Assembly (NCBI GenBank): GCA_963693285.1
Contig: OY848917.1
Location: 24,355,745 to 24,419,744 of the forward strand
Source: Xestospongia muta
Lineage: Eukaryota > Porifera > Demospongiae > Haplosclerida > Petrosiidae
Direction of reading: 5' to 3'
Length of the DNA stretch: 64,000 nt
Program-made: the position numbers and the translations under genes
Part shown: piece after piece, positions 12,520 through 22,000 of the stretch
Layout: the number at the start of each line of letters is the position of its first letter
Numbering within the stretch: the first letter of the stretch is position 1
Notes under the pieces: model-generated
Told to the model about the DNA's origin: nothing
Seen by the model: only the letters and a program-made list of their open reading frames with translations
The model's database searches: none

Positions 12520-14312
12520 ACTCTTTACTATGCAGCCTCACGGCACCAAACAGACCACAGGACAAGTCCTGTAACCTCATAGGTGCACTCATGGCACATT
12601 TTCAAAAAGCCAATTTCTTATTGCAGAAAGGTTTTCACTTTTATCATTGAAATCAAGCAGTAGGGGAATCGCTAGCCCAATATATAGTAGAACTACAATG
12701 GTTAGTTACCCACTGCAACTTTAGCGAACAATTAAATGATGCACTACGGGATAGATTTGTATGTGGACTGAGGAGTGAAAGTATTCAAAAAAGGTTGCCA
12801 AGTTGGACTGAGGAGCCAAAGTATTCAAAAAAAGTTGCTAAGTTGCTAAAGCTTATGATCTTGCCCAAGGAATGCAAGATGCAGACAAGAACTCAAAGTC
12901 TCTACAAGGAGCAGAAGGAATAGTATAAAAGATAACATGTCCCTCCCAGAAGCCAAAAAACAAAGGGAGAAGAAGACCTACTACCTATTTGGTAAACAAA
13001 ACCATACAGCTAAAGAATGTAAGTTCCTAGATGCCTAATGCTATAACTGTAGCAAGAAAGGGCACACTGCAACAGTCTGCTGATTGAAAACATCTAAATC
13101 AAGTAGATGTGGCCCACAGACAAAGTACTTGAACTTGAAGGACAGTGATGCAGAGGAGTATCAGCTGTTAACAATTGGTGCTGATAAATGACAAGCCTCT
13201 TACTGTAGAGGTCGACACTGGTGCAGATCTAGATGTCTGCCTAATATCTGAAGGTAGAACACAGTGACTGAACATTACCGATAGTCCCAGTACCAAAAAA
13301 AATGAGAAGTATCGCATCTGTGGTGACTACAAAGTTACGACCAACCAAATGATGGAAGTGTACCAATATCCACTCCCTAAACCAGAAAATGTATTTGCTA
13401 CATTGACTGGTGAAAATATACGGTATTGGAGCTGTCATCTCTCATATGGTACCTGATAGAAGTGAACGACCAATTGCACTTGCCTCAAAGACACTTTCAT
13501 GAAGTGTTAGAAACTATGTACAATTAGAGAAACAAGCCCTGTTGTTCATTTATGGAGTAGATAAGTTCCATCAATACCTCTATGTGTGCAAATCCACTCT
13601 GTATTATATACAGATCACAAACCATTTACAGCAATATTTGGAGCTAAAAAGGGAATAAATACCTCCACTAGCAGTAGCACCACTACAACAATAGATAACT
13701 GAAAGGACATTTCAGACTTTATATTTGTCTGGATAACCAATACTAAAAATCTATAAACAAAACCAAGCTATAATTATATATAATACAACAATCAATCAAA
13801 ATACATTTAAGGAGTCCATAGCAACAGTCAATGAGTTAGCTGGAATAGAGTCCTTGACAAATCACAATTGGTTGAAGTGAGCAAGGTTGATTTGATCTTC
13901 TAACCAGAGATCTCATCAGCAGACACGGCAATATAAGACGTTTCGCCTAAGACTTTCAACAATATTATTATTAGAAGTAAATCCACGTAGCTATTATATA
14001 TGCATAGGCGTGGCTACCTCTTGCTATTTTAACAGTGGGACGCTCTCTCACTAGTTTACTGAAGGGTGAATGATAATCTAGGACTTTATGTGTGTCTGCC
14101 GTGTCTGCTGATGAGATCTCCAGTTAGAAGATCACACTCCTACATTGGAACCCCTAGCACATGACTATTGAAGTCACACTCCTCCAACAGAACCCTAGCA
14201 CATGACTATTGAAGTCACACTCCTCCAACAGAACCCTAGCACATGACTATTGAAGTCACACTCCTCTATTGGAACCCCTTGCACATGACTATTAAAGTCA
14301 CACTCCTCCAAC
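12520..14312 (+). mobile_element. Unit 3, truncated
   Basis: Contains the gag, zinc-knuckle, protease and RT/RNase H block, the foldback and the first part of the minisatellite (14128-14312, about four to five units), then stops abruptly at unrelated sequence. The second protease, RNase H and integrase are absent. Confidence 0.8.
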
Positions 14313-14671
14313 AGCAATAGCAGGGAATCCTGGAGTCTAAGTGGAAGCCTGCGTGGAATTGAGTCACGAAAGATCGTTTGGGCAGCACACAGGGTTTTTT
14401 TTGAAATTATAATTTTATTTAATTATAAACAAATCTAATTATCTATTTATAAATCTATTTTAAGAGTATTAAAGAATAGTCAGTAAGGATGTTCAGGAGG
14501 TGAGTCAGTTGGATCATATGAGTAACACAACTACACCTTTTGTTATGAAAGTAAAATGTTGAGCTGGCAGGTCTAGGAGCTATAAATTATTTACAAAGTG
14601 TCATATGCAGAATATGTGTCAACAATTCTAAAATATTTTCTTTGCAATAACTTGAGTAATAAATATAATCT
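14313..14671. other. AT-rich spacer
   Basis: No gene is recognised. The sequence is AT-rich from about 14390. It would be the 3' flank of the minus-strand dynein-chain copy that ends at 14672. Confidence 0.5.
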
Positions 14672-15527
14672 TTAAACTATTAAACTGTCTTCTTGTTGCT
14701 GTTGCTGTTTGATTCCTAGTTCTATTAAAAGAGCATCCTCTAACTTGAGATAATCATCGAATTCCTACCAAAGCAATAGAAATGGACTCATACTTATATT
14801 TTCAGACCCAAACTCACTAATTTAGCTTTCTCTTCCCAACCACTATCTTTGCTCTGTTGAGGTGTCTCCTATAGTTACCACATAATAATTATACTTCATT
14901 GACTAATATAACCTCTGTAGCAGATATTGCTTTAGCTTCATCCAGTAATTTCTTCTTTTCACTATGCATACAATTTCTTTCAGCAACAAAATCTAATCGC
15001 TTGACTTCTCTCTCAAAGAATGACTCCATAATGGACATCTAGAGAGAGAGAGAATAATCTCTAATTTAAACAGTATATCTCTACTTCATTGCTGGAGGGA
15101 TGACATAGACTCCATGGCACTTCTAATATATATATGTAATGTACCACCACTGTCACCCACTGCTAACATTGATTGACGACCTCCAACAATTAAGAGCTAA
15201 CAAATATAGTTAGTACAGCTTACTAGAGAGACACCATGGGATAATAGAAGTGATTGAGAGAGAGGAAATATTTTGGGCCAACGATGGTACATGACATCTA
15301 GAGAATGTTTGAATACATGTAATAATAAATGTATTTATTCATTATCTATCCATGAGATCCCAGATGTCAATATTCCCATTTTGTTTGCTGATAAAAAATA
15401 CCCCTATAATAATGATGTTATAATTACATCAAATGACTCTAATTATAAGGACCTGGTCAAGTGAGTGACCATGTCCCTCCTGTCAACGTCACAGTAGAGT
15501 TTCCAGATTTGAGAAGAGCATTTTAAC
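14672..15527 (-). pseudogene. Axonemal dynein intermediate chain, 3' end (DNAI3/WDR63-like), decayed
   Basis: Reading exons on the minus strand gives the C-terminal WD-repeat and tail of a DNAI3/WDR63-type dynein intermediate chain. Exons are about 15527-15453, 15403-15346 (FFISKQNGNIDIWDLMDR), 15297-15224, 15180-15085 (RQSMLAVGDSGGTL, then LEVPWSLCHPSSNE), 15038-14913 (ESFFEREVKRLDFVAER), 14868-14818 and 14764-14672 (EFDDYLKLEDALLIELGI, stop). All junction phases agree. Three lesions are visible: TGA at 15457-15459 where the family has Arg before ProGly; AT instead of GT at the donor after 15346; and a TA-repeat expansion near 15126-15134 that shifts the frame. Upstream WD repeats are missing. 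The family assignment is from remembered human DNAI3 sequence. Confidence 0.8.
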
Positions 15528-15570
15528 CATTTTGTGGTTGTTTATGATAATCTCGTTATTTTTATGTCAG

Positions 15571-16214
15571 TGGGACACAAATTGGAATGGCTAGACTTTC
15601 TTTATTTTGTTTCCTATGTCAAACTTGCTGTAACATTGATCAAATATGTACCACAGGTACATATAATATTAATAACTAGTAATAAACTGTCATTATTTGT
15701 GTAGGCGTACATGAACTTTCGGTGTAAATGTACTGTTGGATGGAGCATAGGCAATGTACTATTGGATTTTACTGGTGGAACATTAAATATCTTACAAATG
15801 TTTCTTATCTCTTATAACTATGGTAACTATTTGTCCATCTTATTGGTCTATCTATCCAATAATATCTTCTGTGTATCTATCCTTATCCTTTTATTCATCC
15901 ATTCAGATGACTGGAAGTCTATTTTTGGAGATCATACTAAATTTGGTCTAGGTGCCTTTTCCATATGTTTTGATCTTCTTTTTATGACACAACATTATAT
16001 TCTCTATCGCCATCCGTCAGCTTCAAAAGAAGGGTACAGTAAAATTGATTCCAAATTGAATTCCACGAACAAAGAGACTAGACCGTTACTAGGAGATGAC
16101 TCAGATGATTTTACTCCATCTTTCTTTACAAAAGTCAAAGCTCAAGTTGCATTGCTTCTAGTTAAGTTAAAGTTGAGATCATCAGTACCTGATGTTGGAC
16201 CATATTCTCCTTAA
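15571..16214 (+). CDS. CTNS: Cystinosin-like lysosomal cystine transporter, last three exons
   Basis: Exons 15571-15656, 15705-15822 and 15907-16214 join in frame. The first encodes a helix ending [12 protein letters not shown]. The second begins AYMNF and contains [14 protein letters not shown], the second PQ-loop with the conserved Asp used for proton-coupled cystine export. The third gives [19 protein letters not shown] and the last helix, then a cytoplasmic tail with ETRPLL, an acidic dileucine-type lysosomal sorting motif in place of the mammalian GYDQL ending. The luminal domain and first helices are absent upstream, because the opposite strand there holds the decayed dynein-chain gene. 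This is either a 5'-truncated duplicate or a gene whose earlier exons lie beyond the retroelement array. Family recognition is strong; whether it is functional is unclear. Confidence 0.85.
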
Positions 16215-16216
16215 CT

Positions 16217-16683
16217 TAGTATGCGTAGGAGGCTGAAGGGAAGGGGGGGGGCTGGAGGGGCTAGAGCCCAAATATTTAGAAAGAGGGGGCTCAACCCTCC
16301 CCCCCCCCCAAATTTTTATTGCTTGCTACTTACCCCACAAAAAGAATCTAAGTTAATCTTATTGGCGTTGATGAAACTGTCAAAAGTTTTGACATATTTG
16401 TAGGCCACAATGACGGAAAAAGGGCTTAACAATTGTCTGGTCCTTCATGTACACAAATGCATAACTAATGAGTGTGATCTTGTTGTAATAGCTAAGGAAT
16501 TTGTTATGGTAAATGATGAGTAAAGGAAATACTTTGGTACATTTTAAATTAATGTTGGTAATACTGATTGTGATTATATCAAACATACTTTCTGCATTAT
16601 GGGTACATACGTGTCTGCTTATTCATCACATAGTTATGGTGTGAGCCCCCCCAAAATATAAGTGCCTCATCCGCCTATGTATT
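16217..16683. repeat. Possible MITE with G-rich and C-rich arms
   Basis: The left end TATGCGTAGGAGGCTGAAGG and the right end near GTGCCTCATCCGCCTATGTA are imperfect inverted repeats. The left arm continues into runs of G (16240-16262) and a matching C run (about 16298-16308), which could fold back or form a G-quadruplex. Target duplications are not clear. Confidence 0.4.
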
Positions 16684-18490
16684 AATTCCATTATAGAATA
16701 AAAAGCAGATGCCTGTGCACTCTAGGCACCCCTTAGATCTATCCTTGACATAATATATTGAAAAGAAGAAAGTTGACATCTCTTTGCTGTAATAAGTATG
16801 TATAGTAGTGAAACAGCATTTACATGACATACAATATGTACAAATGATAATGAGAATCATAATAGTAACAAAAGAACTGACATTTTAATTCAACCTATCC
16901 AACTAGCTACTTATTCTAATGAAAGCACTAAAGTGCAGAACCCTCGCCAAAGTTTTTGTAGTTATGTGCTTGAGAAATAACAGGTTTGTACTTTATGCAG
17001 ATCGTAATGTGTTAAAATGTAGGCGTGGCAAGTACATAATGGGTGTGGCAATGACAGTCAGAGCCAAGTGGCAGTTTTGTATTCTCTTTAATGTGCGAAT
17101 TTTGTAGACCTTGTATAGCTTTTACAACACTTATCATATCAGTAGTCTCATGACAATAACAGGTCCTTCTAGATGTATCTACTTACCGCTACAGCTGTTG
17201 GCAAAGAAGGCTCTCTAGGTGAGTAAAATTTATCATAAATTCAAAACGAAACATTTTAATGAAAATCCCCACGTTGAAATTGTAAAAAAGTGTATTTTGT
17301 ACCCATAGTAGTTTTATTGGAGCAAACATTTGTCTGTACTTTTGAAAGGTCTTTCTAACTTTTCAAGCTTTGTCTTCCTTTGTCACCCTTTTATTTAGAA
17401 TGACTTGCTGGTACTTAACTTTTGCCATTTCTCTGTCAAGTTTTGTAGCTGTAGACACTGTCATTGCCATGTTAGAGCAGTTCAAAGTGCATTGCCAGCT
17501 AACAGACACACACAAAGCAAGTATTGTAACCCTCGCACTCACAGAGAACGGCAAGGGTTAATCAGTATCTTTATAATATAATATCAAGTTCTGTAGCCTA
17601 AAACTGGAGCATCCATATTGAGAGTCTGAGACTACCTTGTTTGCTTAATTATTGTGTGGGTGGCTTACACATAGCCATGTATAAAAGTAGTATAAGAATG
17701 AATGTATGTATGTATGTATGCAAGATGATCTTTGTAATAATGCTGAGTAGTATTTGTAGAGTCTAAATATAGCCTTGAATTATATAGTAGCCATTGGTCT
17801 ACCAGTGATTTTGCTTGTCGAGTATTTCTTGTAATTGTATTGCAACAATGTTTTGCCAAAAAAATCAGTTTTTGTTACCAGATGTTATTACTGACATTGA
17901 TATCCACAACAATCCCAGCCTATATGAGCAGTAGTTCTCTTATTTTATTTTAAATAAATAAATTTCAGTATTTTGAGTACTTTCAAAAAATTATTTACTA
18001 TCAATGATGACTTTGTCAATTATATTATTAATATTATTATATATAGTAATACACACTGTGGCCTAACAGTTTTGAATCAGTAGAAATCACACTGACATTA
18101 ATTCCCTTATAGGTTTTCTCAAATGATAATCACTAAATCTATAAGGCAAATACTTCAGTACTTCTATATCTATAATTAGCTTAATTCATTCAACTACTCA
18201 AAATCATATAGCCCAATAATTTCAATACAGATTCTTGCTATACTTATAACTATCTATCAGACTAGTTAGCCATGTGACTGGAAGAAAGCTGAGAAGTGAC
18301 ACCAACAACTATCTTATTAAGTATGAATATTATATTAAACCAGCTATAGTCAGCTATAGTATTACTGGACAGATTCCACTATCACTCCTTCACAGAATAT
18401 ATATCACATCTATATTCCATCCAGGTGTGAGCCAGCCCCACCCAAACACTAAACTCTCACTTGTTTAGATTGCTAGCTGTTTGGATTAGT
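16684..18490. other. Intergenic, no gene recognised
   Basis: AT-rich sequence with a short TATG microsatellite at 17703-17720. Short open frames on both strands at 17363-17561 overlap each other and show no family signal. A weak inverted match (AACCCTCGCC near 16940 and CGGCAAGGGTT near 17550) hints at another old DNA element. Confidence 0.5.
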
Positions 18491-18494
18491 AAGT

Positions 18495-18600
18495 AGTGAA
18501 TTATGCGTGTGTGGTCTAAAGGCAATCATTAACCCAAAAGGGTCCAGGTTCAAACCCAGTTAATTGGTACGGTTTTCATTTCCAGATTATCAATCAAACT
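18495..18600 (+). repeat. Possible tRNA-derived SINE remnant
   Basis: GGTTCAAACCC near 18549 resembles a tRNA B box and follows a GTGGTCTAAAGGCAATC-like stretch where an A box would be expected. No complete tRNA cloverleaf is seen. Confidence 0.25.
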
Positions 18601-18782
18601 TTAGATTTATGAGATCCAGACTCACTTTAGTACTAGTCCAACCAACAAGACCACATGTGATTTTTTGTGAAATAAACATACTATAGTGAATAATACATGT
18701 ACTACAACTTCTGAACTTCCCAAGTTTATTTTGCTATGTCTACCCTTGTCTAGAGGTTGTCCAAACTTAACTATATTCATAT

Positions 18783-18960
18783 ATCAGTTTAAAAAGGAAT
18801 TTGATTAGTCAGCAAGTCCAAAGATAACACAAAGTCTAGACGAGGCAATCCAGAAAGGTCGACCAACTTCATATATCGATCTAAAAAGGAATATGATTAG
18901 TCAGCAAGTCCAAAGCTATAGCAAGTCTAGACGAAGCAATCCAAAAGGTCGAGCCACGCC
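18783..18960 (+). repeat. Tandem duplication upstream of INO1
   Basis: Two adjacent copies of about 88-90 bp share GATTAGTCAGCAAGTCCAAA, then AAGTCTAGACGA, GCAATCCA and AAGGTCGA. They end about 90 bp before the INO1 start codon and may carry duplicated regulatory sites. Confidence 0.7.
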
Positions 18961-19004
18961 TACACTAATTGGGTCACGTTATGTTATCATACGACTTTTG
19001 TTAC

Positions 19005-19012
19005 TATAAAAG
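19005..19012 (+). promoter_or_regulatory. TATA box of INO1
   Basis: TATAAAAG lies 37 bases before the INO1 ATG. This would place transcription start very close to the start codon, giving a very short 5' leader. Confidence 0.6.
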
Positions 19013-19048
19013 CTTGACTCTAGCACATTTAAGGCTTCTATAGAAAGA

Positions 19049-22000
19049 ATGGCTAGTAAGTTCTACGTAGACAGTCATCGTGTACAATATAATGATAAAA
19101 AGAACAATATTCTTGCTACTTATAACTACGAGACTAGCCACGTGAAGAAAGATGCTAATGGACGACTAATGGTGACGCCAATAACTACCGTACTGACTTT
19201 TAAGACCAATGCAAATATACCGCGCGTTGGTTGCATGCTCGTTGGATGGGGAGGCAACAATGGGTCAACTCTAACAGCCTCTGTGTTAGCCAACAAACTG
19301 AATATTTCTTGGAGAACTAAGGACGGAGTAAAAGTTAGTAAATACATTTATAGTAAGATTTTGACAATAATAAAGATATTCATTACTTGATTTTGATTAT
19401 TATATATATTATATATTTATAATAGCATTCAAACTATTATGGATCAATAACTCAAGCATCAACGACGAGTCTTGGTATTGGACAAGATGGTAAAGATGTA
19501 TATGTTCCTCTTAAAGATCTCCTACCAATGGTTAATCCAAATGATATTGAATTTGATGGTAAGTGCTTGTTATCTTGTGATTTAAGGGGATACATTGTTT
19601 AGCCTAGAATAGACTGGCATATATCTTCTACATTATTTATCGGGTAATGTGTATAAGCTAACTGACCACTAACAAATGTACTGGCTGTCAAAAACTGCTA
19701 TTTAATTAGTCATTGTGATTATTATTATAAAATGAGGAATGTGGGTGGCTAACCTAGCAAAGGTTACAAATAACAGCTGAATTAATAAGGATGTGATCAT
19801 TCAATCATGTGGTTTTTGTCTTAGCTGGCTCAGTAGCTATGTGCTTTGATATATTGGACAAACATGCATACAATAGTAATAAAAATGATTTTGTTTCATG
19901 CTCTCATGGAACATATCACAATACCCAAAGTAATCATAGGATAGCCTCACTTGCTAGATAGTAATAGTAGTAGGTTGAATTCTGTTTTCCTTTCAAGTGA
20001 GATGACTGTCCTATTTCCTATTGTTGTTGTGGACCACCTGGTATGCACATGTTCTCATATAGTCATTGTATTGTTGTTGATTGCAGCGATTGCTGTAATT
20101 GTGTGATGCAACAGTTATCTCTTCTTTGTCAAACAGGCTGGGACATCTCCTCTGCTAACATTGCTAAAGCCTGTGAACGAGCTAAGGTATGACATATCAC
20201 ATGACACTGACATGACCTACTTTCTGTATCTTCATCATTAATGATCTGGTCTAATATCCTTTGATCATGCATGACAATAATAGCTATTTGTTTAATGTCT
20301 ATAACATATCCCTATTAAATTATGCTTATTTCATAAGTGTAGTTTTGCCTGACCTGATAATTACAGCCTTAGTTGTGTACTCTCAGCATATGGTGTGATA
20401 CTCCATATACGTGTCAAGATTACTTACTCTTATATAATTGACTAATTGAAAGGATGTAATTATTGTGGTCTTTAGAATAATGTATTGTAAGAGGAGTAAT
20501 GATATTACTAGAATGAGCTTGAGAATTCAAGTGTGCAAATATTTTATTAATAAGTTTGTCTACTTTAAAAGAAACTGGTTCTTTAGAGAAAGGAATATAA
20601 CATGATTTTACATTCTTATTGTTCTATTTATTTGTTTAGGTCTTAAATATCAGTATTCAGGATCAGTTACGTCCTCACTTAGAAAGACTAAAACCTAGGC
20701 CATCAATATATTGTCCTGATTTCATTGCTGCTAACCAAGTAAGTTCAATGTGTTAATTAGTTGATAACTAAGTTCAACATGTTTTATGTGTTATATGTGT
20801 TGATTATTTGTTACTATGAAATTTACTAACAATTTAATTTTAACACTATGTTAAGTAAGCAGACTTTATAGCAACATATGGTATGTTAAAAGTGATGACT
20901 TTTTCACTTGAAGTACAAGTGTGAATTCATTTGGCTTTATTGCAATAGTTTATAATTTGGACACTACAAATTTGTTCTCCTCAATCTAGTCACATCATCA
21001 TAGCTTCTTTACATTTGTAGAAAAATGTCTTATTGGCTCTAGGAATAAACATTAATAATAGTAATTTCACAACATTTAGATACAGCCAAGTTGATATAAA
21101 TGATATCTATAATTCTCTCTCTGTTACAATAGAGTGATCGTGCAGACAATATACTTGTTGGTACTAAATGGGAAATGGTTGAACAAATCAGACGTGATAT
21201 TAGAGACTTCAAGCAAAAGAAACAACTTGATAAGGTCAATAGAAAACTGTATTATATATAATCTTTATATAAAGTATATTTGTAAGTACATTTCTGCATT
21301 ATAATATACTTGTATAATATGTGGATTATATAAAATTATACAACAATAACATTTGATGTACATATCTCTAACATCAAAAACAAGATATGTTACATGACAT
21401 TATGTCACATTGTATGTACCAAAGCAAGATCAGATGTAGCCACATGTACATAAATTAATACAATATGACCAGTGTCTTACATGACATTATGTCACATTGT
21501 ATGTGTCAAAGCAAGATCTGATGTAGCCACATGTACATAAATTAATACAATATGATGAGTATATTACATGACATTATGTCACATTGTATGTATCAAAGCA
21601 AGATCGTAGCCACATGTACATAAATTAATATGATATGATGAGTATATTACATGACATTATGTCACATTGTATGTATCAAAGCAAGATCGTAGCCACATGT
21701 ACATAAATTAATATGATATGATGAGTATCTTTTTGTCTTCAGGTTATTGTGCTATGGACGGCTAACACTGAGAGGTTCTGTGATGTACGTAAAGGTCTTA
21801 ATGATACTGCCAATAACTTGTTGGAGTCCATTAAACACAATGAGGAAGAAATATCACCTTCTACTTTATTTGCTGTAGCCAGTATCTTAGAAGAGGTGAG
21901 GAATTTTGATGATTTAGAAATTAACAAGCCACTATTGAATAAAATTTTGTCATAGGTCAGTTACAATATTACTATTAATAAATTATTATTAAGAAAAATT

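Larger units (their letters stand above)
3540..14312 (+). mobile_element. Tandem array of three chimeric Ty3/gypsy units
   Basis: Unit 1 spans 3540-8088, unit 2 8089-12413, and unit 3 12414-14312 (truncated). Each starts with an LTR-like segment preceded by a polypurine tract (AGAGGGGGAGAT before units 2 and 3). Each unit then holds gag and zinc-knuckle remnants, a protease, reverse transcriptase fused to RNase H, a foldback, a minisatellite, a second protease, a second RNase H, and an integrase. Unit 3 ends inside its minisatellite. Units share nearly all substitutions and stop codons, so they were copied after the chimera had already decayed. Two protease/RNase H sets in one unit mean two different Ty3/gypsy elements were joined. 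Confidence 0.85.

Noticed and set aside
17363..17561. Overlapping open frames of about 63 codons on both strands
   Set aside because: They mirror each other, have no recognisable family text and lie in repetitive intergenic DNA.
18540..18575. A tRNA gene candidate with a B-box-like sequence
   Set aside because: No complete cloverleaf or acceptor stem could be drawn; at best a degraded SINE.
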